Notes: generated from the sequence alone by a model not told the origin. A DNA stretch of 37,039 bases from Hyphomicrobium sp. (GCA_019748215.1 JAIEPV010000025.1:1-37039), one strand, 5' to 3'; shown: positions 16,701-24,314, counted from the first letter of the stretch. A program made the numbers and translations.

Positions 16701-16873
16701 TCCGCCGATGCTCCCGGATACGTCGTCGTCACTGAGACGACGGGTTCGTCGACATTGGGATATTCGCGCACCGTCAGTCGTTCGAACGAGACGATACCGA
16801 GCAACACTAGGATGAGGCTCAGAACCGTCGAAAAAACCGGGCGGCGAATACAAAATTCAAACCAGCCCATCAT
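13787..16873 (-). CDS. RND efflux pump inner-membrane transporter (HAE1 family)
   Basis: The 1028-residue protein has the RND plan: an N-terminal membrane helix (FSTVLSLILVLLGIVSF), a large periplasmic loop, a block of six helices, a second loop and a second block. The proton-relay aspartates are in TM4 (GLVVDDAIVVLENIYRH). Family signatures REYPNVDEPVVSV, YPGASAEIIE and the final GGMSLGTLLTLFVIPAVYS are present. It takes drugs or other amphipathic compounds from the periplasm or membrane and expels them in exchange for protons, as a trimer. The start overlaps the stop of the adaptor gene by four bases, so the two are one operon. No outer-membrane TolC-like gene lies here, so the channel must be encoded elsewhere. 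Substrates cannot be predicted. Confidence 0.95.
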   Translation of the reverse strand: MMGWFEFCIRRPVFSTVLSLILVLLGIVSFERLTVREYPNVDEPVVSVTTTYPGASAEIIESQVTQILEGSIAGIEGIDVLESSSRQESSRMTVRFRPDIDPDVAASDVRDRVSRVRGRLPDEVDEPVIAKVEADAQAIMFLVFSSPNKSALEITDYVDRFIVDKLKNLNGVADVQIYGERRYAMRIWIDRERLAAFNLTVQDVEAALRAQNAEIPSGRIESREREFSVLSRTGLTTPEEFRQIIVKLADGHQVKLGEVARVELGAVDERRQSNFNGTPAIAVGIIKQATANPLDVSTAVRKILPEINGSLPDGLKGDIGNDDSIFIERSIRAVYTTIGEAIALVVLVILFFLRSFRAAIIPIVTIPISLIATFTLMYVFGFSINTLTLLAMVLAIGLVVDDAIVVLENIYRHIEDGMKPIPAAIKGTREIGFAVIAMTLTLAAVYAPIAFAPGKTGRLFQEFALTLAGAVIISGFVALSLTPMMSSKLLRHDDKPGRIFTLIEKFLSGLERGYRRALHTALNGRLLVILVAIGVAAMSGVLFTSLKSELSPLEDRGVLRLRGNGPEGATIAYTARYAEKMGQILADVPETRARLVIAGNPEVSQSLVIAPLADWDNRERSQQQITAEINPKLRRIPGILAVAQSPGAFGQRGAGRPIEFVIQSSGTYQELQSFVDKLLEKAREYPGLESLDTDLKLNTPELRVDINRGKVADLGIDITEVGRTLETLLGGRQVTRFEQNGEQYDVYVQLDAKDRASPQSLSTIFLRSPKGEMVQLSNVVSIRESVAPKELKRFNQLRSVTLQANLAPGYTVGDGLKFLDDAAREVLPATVQTDVSGQSRDFKASADSLALVFILALGFIYLVLAAQFESFRDPIIIMLTVPLSLTGALGALWLTGGTLNVYSQIGLVTLVGLITKHGILIVEFANQRQLAGDDKRAAVIEAAVLRLRPILMTTGAMVLGAVPLALATGAGAESRQQIGWVIVGGMSLGTLLTLFVIPAVYSLMAQNPSIADSSEPANDVVPAPTPAE

Positions 16874-18039
16874 TCGCTCCGATCAAAGGTCATGGCGGCC
16901 TTTGCGGGCGGCTGATCGTCGGCAATGACTTCGACGGCGGCTCCGTTGCGCAGCTTCTGCTGGCCCGCAACAACAACCGTTGCGTTGGCATCGAGACCTT
17001 CGAGAATTTCGACTTCTGCGTCTCTGCGCTCACCGAGCCGGACGATGGATTCGACAGCCTTACCGTTTTCAATGCGATACACGACGCTTTCGGAACCGCG
17101 CGGCACAACGGCGCTTTCAGGAACCACCGTCACGTCGCGCGTCGTCAACCCTTTGATGACGATGCGTGCAAACAGCCCGGGGCGCAATGTCATCGCTGCG
17201 TTGGCCAGGCGCGCGCGCACCTGCAAGGCTCGGCCGTTGACGTCGATGAGCGGATTGATGGCGTAAATTTCGCCGTCGAAAGTTTTATCGGCGATGGCGT
17301 CGACGGTGACCTCGATTTTTTGGCCGACTTGGATTTTCTGCAGATATATTTCCGGCACCTTGAAGTCGACTTTCAAGGCATCGATTTTCTCGATGTTGAC
17401 GATGGCGCTGCCGATCGGCACGAATGCGCCGACGGACACGCTTCTAACGCCTGCCACGCCTGCGAAAGGTGCGATGAGCGTATGCTTGGCAAGGCGCGTT
17501 TGGGCGAGTTCGACGGCGGCGTTTGCGGTTTCGAAATTGGACAGTGCTTCGTCGCGCGTTCGCCCCGTGACGTTGCCAGTCCGCGATAATGTGCGGGCAC
17601 GCTCGTTGTTGGCTTCGGCAAACGCCAAGCGTGCCTTGGCGTCGACGAGATCCGCGGCCGCGAGCGCTTCATCCAGCCGCACGATGACGTCGCCGGCCTT
17701 GACCGGTTGGCCTTCCTTAAATGGAATTTCCAGAATGCGCCCGGCGATTTCAGACGCGATCTGCACGGCTTCGTCCGATTGCAAGGAACCGAGTGCGCGG
17801 ATGTCGCCGGATGATTTGGTTTGACGGGCACGCGCAACCTCGACCGCAACAGCAGCGCCTGCGCCACCGTCACGGCGCCCGGCGACCGTTGCCTTGACCG
17901 ATGGCGCGGCAGTTTTGCTACCGTCACGCGCGGCATCGGTCAGCACGGCCGGCGAATGACGTTTCGCGTAGGCGAATACCCCACCGCCGATGATCAGGCC
18001 AGCTGCTACGACAGCTGCGATGGCTCGTCCTTTGCGCAT
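16870..18039 (-). CDS. RND efflux periplasmic adaptor (HlyD/MFP family)
   Basis: The product is 389 residues from the ATG at 18039, where a typical N-terminal anchor begins (MRKGRAIAAVVAAGLIIGGG). The adaptor domains follow in order: a lipoyl half-motif (EIAGRILEIPFKEGQPVKAGD), a coiled-coil hairpin at about residues 115-160, the second lipoyl half (LIAPFAGVAGVRSVSVGAFV), and beta-barrel and membrane-proximal domains. Such adaptors join the RND pump to the outer-membrane channel. The frame stays open to 18177, and ATGs at 18060 and 18087 are alternatives, but the extra residues do not resemble the family. The stop overlaps the transporter start by four bases. Confidence 0.92.
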   Translation of the reverse strand: MRKGRAIAAVVAAGLIIGGGVFAYAKRHSPAVLTDAARDGSKTAAPSVKATVAGRRDGGAGAAVAVEVARARQTKSSGDIRALGSLQSDEAVQIASEIAGRILEIPFKEGQPVKAGDVIVRLDEALAAADLVDAKARLAFAEANNERARTLSRTGNVTGRTRDEALSNFETANAAVELAQTRLAKHTLIAPFAGVAGVRSVSVGAFVPIGSAIVNIEKIDALKVDFKVPEIYLQKIQVGQKIEVTVDAIADKTFDGEIYAINPLIDVNGRALQVRARLANAAMTLRPGLFARIVIKGLTTRDVTVVPESAVVPRGSESVVYRIENGKAVESIVRLGERRDAEVEILEGLDANATVVVAGQQKLRNGAAVEVIADDQPPAKAAMTFDRSE

Positions 18040-18302
18040 ATCGATCGATCCCCAAATCATGCCGCTTGGCCAGCTAACGCGTCGCATCTTAGATCGGTCT
18101 TCAGTGACGGGCGGCATACTCATACTGTGACGGTGCGGTTGACCTAATTCCGTCGCGACATGCCGCCTTTGTCGCATGCTGTTGCTTTGGTGACATTAGC
18201 CGCCCAGCAACTTGACCTGGAAGTGAAGAGCCACATCCGCTACTCACTGGCGCTCAATGCGTTCCACGTGTGCCAACGGTTTAATGTGTATGAGCCAAAA
18301 TC

Positions 18303-18965
18303 ATGTCAACTGCCTCTAGCTCCCCATCGACCATCAAGGCCGCTATTATTCCGGTGACGCCGTTTGAACAGAATTGCACGCTGATCTGGGATGAAAATTC
18401 GAAAATCGGCGCGGTGGTCGACCCCGGCGGCGACCTCGATCGCATCGAAGCGGCAATCGCCGAGACCGGCATTACGATCGAGAAAATTTTTCTGACGCAC
18501 GGCCACATCGATCACGCGGGCGGGGCCGACGAAATGCGTGGCAAACTCAGTGTCGCGATCGAAGGTCCGCACCGCGCTGACGACGTTCTGCTGAGCGCCC
18601 TTGAAACGCAGGGCAAGATGTACGGCATCGCGGGCGTCCGTAATGTCGCGCCTGATCGATGGCTCGACGACGGCGACCATGTTTCCGTTGCGGGCCACCT
18701 GTTTGAAGTTTTTCATTGTCCAGGTCATTCACCAGGCTCAGTGGTGTTTTTTAATCGCCAGCAACGCATGGCCCTTGTCGGCGACGTGTTGTTTCGCGGA
18801 TCAATCGGGCGAACTGATTTCCCCTACGGCGATCATGATGCACTGATCAACGCGATCAAAAACAAACTGTTCCCGCTCGGCGATGACATCGCTTTCATTT
18901 GCGGTCATGGTCCGCCCGGACAGTTTGGCACTGAGAGGACGAGCAATCCGTTTCTAATCGGGTGA
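18303..18965 (+). CDS. MBL-fold hydrolase, glyoxalase II/YcbL-like
   Basis: The 220-residue metallo-beta-lactamase-fold enzyme has the zinc motif THGHIDHAGG (H66, H68, D70, H71), a further histidine in FHCPGHSPGSV, the bridging aspartate in VGDVLFRGSIGRTDFP, and the last histidine in FICGHGPPGQFGTER. This set and the length match the short glyoxalase II group typified by YcbL, which hydrolyse hydroxyacyl-glutathione thioesters. The C-terminal substrate domain of GloB is absent, as in YcbL. It is cytoplasmic, with no signal peptide. It is divergent from the efflux operon, with 263 bases between the starts. The precise thioester substrate is inferred. Confidence 0.9.
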   Translation: MSTASSSPSTIKAAIIPVTPFEQNCTLIWDENSKIGAVVDPGGDLDRIEAAIAETGITIEKIFLTHGHIDHAGGADEMRGKLSVAIEGPHRADDVLLSALETQGKMYGIAGVRNVAPDRWLDDGDHVSVAGHLFEVFHCPGHSPGSVVFFNRQQRMALVGDVLFRGSIGRTDFPYGDHDALINAIKNKLFPLGDDIAFICGHGPPGQFGTERTSNPFLIG

Positions 18966-19011
18966 AGTTCCAAGCCCGTGTGGAAACGGCTGCCGCTGCT
19001 CTTGGCAACAC

Positions 19012-19302
19012 CTAGAGCCCTTCCGACTTAGATTGACCCATTCTGACGAGGGGATTTTGCGCTGAGACCAAGGGATTTGGCGACGGCCGCACCCGATGTG
19101 CGGCCGAGACGAAGCCCGCCGTGGATCAGCGCAAAAGCCCCCGTCCCTATGTAGGGTGGCCCTGTCGGGTTCGCGCGGGTTGGCCGCCCGGTTCGTTGGC
19201 GGGCTTGTCCGATGCTTAGGCATCGCACTGCGCCCACCGCCTGCCGGATCGGCTCAACCGGCGCGAACAAAATTGGTTCAATCTAAGTCGGAAGCGCTCT
19301 AG
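19012..19302. mobile_element. MITE-like element with about 33-bp terminal inverted repeats
   Basis: The 291-base element begins CTAGAGCCCTTCCGACTTAG and, on the opposite strand at its other end, CTAGAGCGCTTCCGACTTAG. The match continues as ATTGA(C/A)CCA(A)TT, so the arms agree over about 33 bases with few differences. Each end carries a TA (19013-19014 and 19300-19301) that could be a TA target duplication, as in IS630/Tc1-type elements. The inside includes a perfect hairpin, CGGCCGCAC-CCGAT-GTGCGGCCG (19084-19106), and no gene with a ribosome site. Minus-strand frames such as 19028-19270 look spurious. It is best read as a non-autonomous transposon in the gap after the MBL gene. Confidence 0.75.
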
Positions 19303-19356
19303 AACGTTCAGCGACAGTATTGTCGCCGCACCGAACGCTGGATCAATGGACCACAG

Positions 19357-19734
19357 CTAGTACGACCACAGGGTGATGTCGCGGCAACCAAAAACTCCGC
19401 ACTCATCAAGCAGCGTGCCGGAGCCGATATCGCGGCTGTTGCCTTCGTTGCGGTCGATGGTTTCGACGCGCAGCGTTTCTTCACAGCTCCGGCGGCAGCT
19501 GACCCATGTGCCACCCGGCAACCGAACGTCCCAGCCGTAACGCGCCGGTCGCACCGGTGCGGATATCTCGCCGTTGTTGAACCGGCTGAATGCCGTGACG
19601 ATCTCTCCATCGCCATAACCGTCACGTCTCGTCCCTGCGTCGGCCGAGTTGACCGTCGATAGCAAAGTGGTGATCGCGATCGCCGCTGCCGCAAAGAGCG
19701 CCGCCGAACGCTTATCATTCATAGCCTGCCACAT
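19357..19734 (-). CDS. Exported Cys-containing protein with GGTWVSC motif, function unknown
   Basis: The product is 125 residues from the ATG at 19734, which has an AGGAG six bases upstream. The signal peptide ends at SADA (about residue 32). The mature part has four cysteines, two in GGTWVSCRRSCEETLR and two in DECGVFGCRD. I recall short secreted proteins of Bradyrhizobium and relatives carrying a comparable LPGGTW-x2-C-x3-C pattern, of unknown function. It is transcribed away from the MITE-like element side and lies 78 bases after the paralog at 19813, in the same direction, so cotranscription with that gene is possible. Confidence 0.72.
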   Translation of the reverse strand: MWQAMNDKRSAALFAAAAIAITTLLSTVNSADAGTRRDGYGDGEIVTAFSRFNNGEISAPVRPARYGWDVRLPGGTWVSCRRSCEETLRVETIDRNEGNSRDIGSGTLLDECGVFGCRDITLWSY

Positions 19735-19812
19735 CGTGTTCTCCTGGTCTTCGCCCAGCCGATTGGGCAGCGAAAAGCATTGACGGCCCAACGCGCAGGC
19801 CAGATCGACCGA

Positions 19813-20316
19813 TTATCGCGACATCGAAATGTTAATACCCTTCAGCGTCGGCCCACCGGTAGAAACCGTGACTTGGTGTCCGCCGCCGCCGACCGATACG
19901 GACATTGAGCCTTGGATGCCGCCAGCGATGCTCAAAGTCAATTTGCTGGCTGAGGCTTTGCCGGTGACCGTGCCTGACTGATTGTACGTCCGCTCTTCCC
20001 AATCACCCGATACCGCGCCATTCGAAGATTTTAGATTGGCTCGAAGCTCGACTTTCGCCGACGCATTGGCGCAACGGATCGACAATCCGAGACTATCGCC
20101 GCCGCCGGTGTAATAGCCCTTGCAGCGCAAGCTTTCCGTTTTGCCACCATCAAACTGCGCGGTGCCCGAGCCATTCCAAGTGCCGTTGAGCGATGCGAAC
20201 GGGTTGTCGGCGGCTCGTGAAGGCACTGAGCCAACACCTATTGCGCAAATGGTCAGCGCCGTTGCCGCGAGCCAACGTGTCGGCGAATGGCCAAAGCGAC
20301 TGAGAAAACCAATCAC
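19813..20316 (-). CDS. Exported protein, paralogous family member A
   Basis: The product is 167 residues from the GTG at 20316, chosen because GGGAGGGG stands seven bases upstream. An ATG at 20340 is in frame but has no ribosome site. After a signal peptide ending at SRAA, the mature protein begins NPFASLNGTWNGSGTAQF and looks all-beta, with alternating hydrophobic positions and many Gly and Ser. Two cysteines, in SLRCKGYY and LSIRCAN, are separated by 16 residues. It aligns along its length with the gene at 20638-21222: L-x-G-x-W-x-G-x-G start, GG-x-TE-x-LRC, GGG, RCA, VSG-x-W. The fold may be a small beta-barrel. Function unknown. Confidence 0.78.
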   Translation of the reverse strand: MIGFLSRFGHSPTRWLAATALTICAIGVGSVPSRAADNPFASLNGTWNGSGTAQFDGGKTESLRCKGYYTGGGDSLGLSIRCANASAKVELRANLKSSNGAVSGDWEERTYNQSGTVTGKASASKLTLSIAGGIQGSMSVSVGGGGHQVTVSTGGPTLKGINISMSR

Positions 20317-20637
20317 GAAATATCCCCTCCCGGCGAGCATTATCGAAGCGTGAACATTATCGTCCGACCAACATGATTTGGCGAGGCTTGTGAAGCTTAA
20401 ATCTGTGACAAGTCGGTGACATCTGGTCGGATGACGGCGAGATCGAGGCAATGGGTCTCGTGGACGGGAGGACGGACTTTGTCGTGGGACGCATGCGGTG
20501 TCGGAAAACCGTCTCCGAGCACGGCTGACACCGCAAATTTGCATTATACGTTAACGCGCCTGTCAACCAGGCACTCTTGGCCCCAGACAACCTTGTGGGT
20601 TCGCAGATCTATCGAATCACATCGGTGATCCAGCCAT
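20317..20637. other. Gap between two paralogous exported-protein genes
   Basis: The 321 bases hold the promoter of the gene at 19813 and the downstream region of the gene at 20638. I see no further gene, and the frames here lack ribosome sites. No intrinsic terminator is obvious. Confidence 0.5.
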
Positions 20638-21222
20638 CTATCGTCTCGCCATATTAACGCTCACGCCCGTCAACGTACTTCCCTGAGATGAGATCGCAAA
20701 TGTATGGCGATTGCCGGTGACGTTCAGCGTCAGCACGCCTGTGGTACTGCCGCTGATACGCAACCGCACGGAATTGGGGGACGTCGAGCCGTCGGCCGAG
20801 CCGCTCAGCCCGTACGAATTCTCAGCCCAGTTACCAGAGACCTTGTTGCCCGAAGCGGCAAGGCTTCCCGTCAAATTGATTTGAGCTGACTGGCTGGCGC
20901 AGCGGACGTTCAAAGCCAAGTTATTACCGCCGCCCGAATAGCGGGCCGAGCAGCGCAACTTTTCCGTCTGCCCGCCAGCAAATGACGCGCGACCGCCGCC
21001 GCTCCAGTTGCCCTTCAAGGCTGTGAACGCGTCGGCCGACCATGCGGGTGCGGGTGCGAGGATCGCAGCGGCCGCTAAAATAACCGAGGCAATCGCCAGC
21101 ATCCGGCCGCGATGCTGAAGCCAGTCAGCATCGAGAACGCTGGCTGTACCGCGCATTTTCCTGTCGGACGGCAGCTTTGAGTGCGCAGGCGAGCAACTGA
21201 TCGCAGACTGACTTACTGGCAT
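20638..21222 (-). CDS. Exported protein, paralogous family member B
   Basis: The product is 194 residues from the ATG at 21222. The N-terminal part before the signal sequence is unusually long (about 40 residues), so the ATG at 21120 (MLAIASVILAAAAIL...) may be the true start, although it lacks a clear ribosome site. The signal peptide ends at WSADA. The mature domain begins FTALKGNWSGGGRASFAGG, with cysteines in KLRCSARY and LNVRCAS 16 residues apart, then KVSGNWAENSY, and a beta-rich end. It is clearly homologous to the gene at 19813 and more distantly to the gene at 21542. It was probably produced by tandem duplication and divergence. Function unknown. Confidence 0.78.
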   Translation of the reverse strand: MPVSQSAISCSPAHSKLPSDRKMRGTASVLDADWLQHRGRMLAIASVILAAAAILAPAPAWSADAFTALKGNWSGGGRASFAGGQTEKLRCSARYSGGGNNLALNVRCASQSAQINLTGSLAASGNKVSGNWAENSYGLSGSADGSTSPNSVRLRISGSTTGVLTLNVTGNRHTFAISSQGSTLTGVSVNMARR

Positions 21223-21541
21223 TGATGGGCCCTTTTTCAATCGTTTAAAACAACGTCACGATGATTGTCATGCGTCGCTGAACGTCAACGCAAACCTCGA
21301 TGATGTCCAGCTATAGGATGGGTGGCGTTTCACAGCCTCACAAGAGCATGGCAACGAATAATTCGAGCCACAGCACCATAGTACGCGCCATCCACCCGAT
21401 ATGTTTCCGCATTGCGAACAAGAAACAGACGACTTTCCCGCGCAGCGTCGCCTTTCATCTCCGGTGCGGGACCGGCCGACCTGTCACACGCGCGGCAGAA
21501 GCCGTTCTGGCGACGCCGCACGCATCGAGGGAACTGAAAAT
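21223..21541. other. Divergent region between paralogs B and C
   Basis: The 319 bases separate divergently transcribed members of the exported family and should contain both promoters. No other gene is supported. The open frames here look like random extensions. Confidence 0.45.
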
Positions 21542-22042
21542 ATGGGCATCGTTCATCCGACCGCCATTGTGGTTGCGGTCTTGGCTGCGTCGAGCTTCGC
21601 CGTCACAGAAAACCGCGCTGAATCGACAACCGACCCGCTCGCCCATCTCGCCGGTCGCTGGATCGGCAAAGCGCTGATGACGCCAACATCGGGGCCGCAA
21701 GCCAGCTTCGACTGTATCGTGACATATTTGCCGCGTTCTGACGGCCCTGGATTGAAGCAAAATTTTCGCTGTGACAACGGCACCGACTTTAAAATACATG
21801 CAGCAACTGAGCTGGAGGTTCACGGTGCTTCGGTGACGGGGCGATGGCAGGACAAGATCAACAATATGCAAGGCACACTGGTAGGCGACGTGACCAACGA
21901 CGGTTTTACCGTGCAGCTCAGCGGAGACCAGTTTCAAGCGGCGATGGCTGTTTCGGGTCAAGGCTGCGAACAGATCGTCAAAGTCACGCCGGAAAAGTCG
22001 GATCCGTTTCAACAATTGGCAGCGACACTCAAAAAGTGCTGA
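21542..22042 (+). CDS. Exported protein, distant paralogous family member C
   Basis: The product is 166 residues from the ATG at 21542. A signal peptide (VVAVLAASSFAV...) precedes a domain that begins LAHLAGRWIGKA, has cysteines in SFDCIVTY and NFRCDNG 18 residues apart, and then VTGRWQDK and GDVTNDGFTVQL. The L-x-G-x-W-x-G opening, paired cysteines and V-x-G-x-W match paralogs A and B, although overall identity is low. Two further cysteines occur near the end (QGCEQ and the terminal KKC). It converges with the histidine phosphatase gene, with 28 bases between stops. AGGGAAC upstream may serve as ribosome site. Function unknown. Confidence 0.72.
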   Translation: MGIVHPTAIVVAVLAASSFAVTENRAESTTDPLAHLAGRWIGKALMTPTSGPQASFDCIVTYLPRSDGPGLKQNFRCDNGTDFKIHAATELEVHGASVTGRWQDKINNMQGTLVGDVTNDGFTVQLSGDQFQAAMAVSGQGCEQIVKVTPEKSDPFQQLAATLKKC

Positions 22043-22070
22043 GCGCGCTGCACGGCTATCTACGAACCTC

Positions 22071-22841
22071 TCAAAACGGCTGTTTGATTGTCTTAGTGAT
22101 GGGCGGCGTGCCTTTCGAGTAATCGAGATCGACAATCACGTCGTACAAATTCTCCGTCCACGGATCGGGATAAGTGCCGTCCGCTGCACCGAGTAACGCT
22201 GCAATATTATCGATCTTTTTATGATGCCAAGCAATGACTACCAGCGCCTGGCGGTATTGCGGCTGTGATGCCAACTCGGCAACAAGATCTTCGAAGTCAT
22301 CGTCTTCAACGTCGTAGCGAAGCGGCTTGCCTGTCGACGTGGCCAGCGGTTGCAACGTCTCGATCGAGCGAACCGAGCGCCGTGACTGCGCGGCGGCGAA
22401 TAGGTAATCGGGAACGCCAAACGTCGCCGGTATGTAGCGCACGAGTTTTTCGGCCCGCTGCTGGCCAGCAGCTGACAGGTGGATGTCTTCTGGATCACCG
22501 GTTTTCTCGGCGTGGCGCATCAGCAGAACGCGTCGCGGGCCAGCCCAATCTTTTGTGGCAACCGTCGCAACGGACGATGGCGAACGGTTTGTGAGTAGTG
22601 CTGCAAGACCAAAAACCACGGCGATGCCGACCGCGCCCAGAATTAAAGCGTTCGACAAGTGTTGCGTGATGGCGCTGCCGAGCGCGTCTTGCGTCGCGGC
22701 GTCGTTTGCGGCCATGTCGAGCGACGGACGCGGCCAGCTCGATATCGTGCGCCAACCGATAAAACTAAGCCAGCCGGCTGCCGCGGCCAGCGCCAGTGGC
22801 TGTCGCATGACACGCGGGACGAGCGATGCTTGGTTGCTCAT
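22071..22841 (-). CDS. Membrane-anchored histidine phosphatase family protein
   Basis: The product is 256 residues. The first 100 contain two hydrophobic stretches, at about 15-30 and 65-84 (NALILGAVGIAVVFGLAALL). A histidine phosphatase-like domain follows: the catalytic histidine is H110 in LLMRHAEKTG, with LSAAGQQRAEKL, the substrate arginines around SRRSVRSIET, and the second histidine in VVIAWHHKKI. The SixA-like catalytic core is intact. The fusion to a membrane anchor is less common and would place the domain at the membrane, with sidedness not determinable here. AAGGACA before the ATG supports the start. It lies 36 bases after the thioesterase gene on the same strand. Substrate unknown. 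Confidence 0.82.
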   Translation of the reverse strand: MSNQASLVPRVMRQPLALAAAAGWLSFIGWRTISSWPRPSLDMAANDAATQDALGSAITQHLSNALILGAVGIAVVFGLAALLTNRSPSSVATVATKDWAGPRRVLLMRHAEKTGDPEDIHLSAAGQQRAEKLVRYIPATFGVPDYLFAAAQSRRSVRSIETLQPLATSTGKPLRYDVEDDDFEDLVAELASQPQYRQALVVIAWHHKKIDNIAALLGAADGTYPDPWTENLYDVIVDLDYSKGTPPITKTIKQPF

Positions 22842-22877
22842 AAAAACTGTCCTTTGCCTTCAGCGCAACGCGCTGGT

Positions 22878-23363
22878 TCAAATCCATGTCCCGTCGGCGT
22901 CATCGGTCGGTAGCGGCCGAGGGCGTCCGGCCTCATCGAGCGCAACGAACGTGAATAGGGCGCGCGTGACGCGCGTTTGACGCTCGCCGTCGCGCGGCCG
23001 TCGCCAAGCTTCAACATCAAACGTCATTGACGAGCGGCCGCGCTTGACTAGTGGCGCCCACACCGTCACCTCATCGCCGACCTTGACCGGCGACAGGAAC
23101 GACATCGCTTCAACGGCAACCGTTGCGCATCGACCGCGCGACAGTCGCGACGCTGCATTGCCGGCCGCCATATCCATCTGCGCCAAAAGCCAGCCGCCGA
23201 AAATGTCTCCAGCGGGGTTCGTGTCGGCCGGCATCGCGATGGTGCGAATGGCGGGCTCACCTAGGGGCGGCGTGTTGGCGTCCGGTGCCGTCGCGTCGGA
23301 CGAAGTGAACTGCGTTTCCAGGTCGCTGTGTTTCGGTGTAGCCGACGCGCTGTTGGTGGTCAT
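22878..23363 (-). CDS. Acyl-CoA thioesterase, hotdog fold (YciA-like)
   Basis: The product is 161 residues from the ATG at 23363, with GAGGAG upstream at a slightly long distance. The hotdog domain has the YciA/BACH signature ADTNPAGDIFGGWLLAQMD, including the catalytic aspartate region, followed by AVEAMSFLSPVKVGDEV and a conserved beta strand ending FTFVALDE. It hydrolyses acyl-CoA to free acid and CoA in the cytoplasm. Residues 1-35 form a polar, probably disordered extension (SSDATAPDANTPP). The frame continues upstream to 23444, but those residues do not match the family. It is the gene before the histidine phosphatase and is probably cotranscribed with it. Confidence 0.9.
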   Translation of the reverse strand: MTTNSASATPKHSDLETQFTSSDATAPDANTPPLGEPAIRTIAMPADTNPAGDIFGGWLLAQMDMAAGNAASRLSRGRCATVAVEAMSFLSPVKVGDEVTVWAPLVKRGRSSMTFDVEAWRRPRDGERQTRVTRALFTFVALDEAGRPRPLPTDDADGTWI

Positions 23364-23735
23364 AATGCGCGGCTCCTCGCCAAAGACACTCGGTCGTTGT
23401 GATAGATGGCATGTTCGCTCGAACGTTGCCGTCTTGCTAATCAAAATATTATGTTAGACACGCTCAGTTTGCCTTGTCAGCGACTGACTAAAACTTCCCT
23501 CGCTGTTTTGGCAATCGGCGCAGACACAGCGGTCTGCACTCAGACCATCATACAGGCCCACTCCACAATCGCGCCCATAAATGATGCCTGTAGAAGGATA
23601 GGCGAGCGCTATGCCTCGTCTTCAATCACTGCACGGACGATTTGCACCCCATCCCAGCTTCCTGCCTCGCCGTGAGCGAAGGCCGAAAGACCGGAATGAG
23701 GAGCATTCGATTTTCTTGCCGAAGAAGCTCATGCG
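23364..23735. other. Intergenic stretch between thioesterase and DJ-1 genes
   Basis: These 372 bases contain the thioesterase promoter. I find no gene with a ribosome site on either strand and no repeat seen elsewhere in the window. Confidence 0.5.
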
Positions 23736-24314
23736 TCAGGCGGCAAGCACCGCCCGGTCGTGTGTGCCCTCTTCGATCTCTTCAATAATTTTAGCCACGA
23801 AGGCGCCAAGATCCTCCGGCTTCCGGCTCGTGACGATGCCGGAATCCGCGACAGCCGCTTCATCAACCCAATGCGCGCCGGCATTGATGACGTCGGTTTT
23901 GATCGACGCATAGGATGTCAGCCTGCGGCCGCGCACGGCATTCGCTTCGATGAGCAGCCACGGCGCATGGCAGATCGCTGCAACCGTTTTGCCTTCGGCG
24001 ATGAAGGCTTTGATCAAAGTCATCGCCTCTTCATCATGACGCAGCGTGTCTGGACTCATCTGCCCGCCGGGCAAAACGAGCGCGTCATAGAATGACGTCG
24101 ATACGTCGGATAGGTTGGCATCGACGGGGACAGGCGAGCCCCAGTCGCCGTCCTTCCATCCCGTGATTGTTTTCGGATCCTTACGTTTCTTAGGCGCGGC
24201 GACGTGCACGAGTTGCGCCACATCTTTCAACGTGTCGCGAGGAATTTCCAACTCCGACTGCTCAAAGCCGTCAGTGGCGATGATGAGAATTTTCGCGTTC
24301 TTGATTTTTGGCAT
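23736..24314 (-). CDS. DJ-1/PfpI family protein
   Basis: The 192-residue protein has the PfpI-type nucleophile elbow AAICHAPWLL, with C115 and H116, and the supporting glutamate E18 in DGFEQSELEIP. LPGGQMSPDTLR and the end SRKPEDLGAFVAKIIEEI are typical of the PfpI/YhbO group. Members are described as deglycase/glyoxalase-like stress proteins or putative peptidases, and the true activity is debated. The ATG at 24314 has a perfect GGAGG six bases upstream, so the frame's longer upstream part is not coding. It follows uvrB on the same strand after 79 bases and could be read from the same transcript. Confidence 0.92.
   Translation of the reverse strand: MPKIKNAKILIIATDGFEQSELEIPRDTLKDVAQLVHVAAPKKRKDPKTITGWKDGDWGSPVPVDANLSDVSTSFYDALVLPGGQMSPDTLRHDEEAMTLIKAFIAEGKTVAAICHAPWLLIEANAVRGRRLTSYASIKTDVINAGAHWVDEAAVADSGIVTSRKPEDLGAFVAKIIEEIEEGTHDRAVLAA

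Noticed and set aside
18040-18177. 46-residue N-terminal extension of the efflux adaptor
   Set aside because: Adaptors of this family begin with a short basic segment and a membrane helix, which starts at 18039; the extension does not match.
19028-19270. Minus-strand frame inside the inverted-repeat element
   Set aside because: Its boundaries are set by the repeat element and it has no ribosome site; similar frames arise wherever such elements are inserted.
23406-23675. Plus-strand frame in the gap between thioesterase and DJ-1 genes
   Set aside because: No ribosome site, no domain, and it overlaps the thioesterase promoter.
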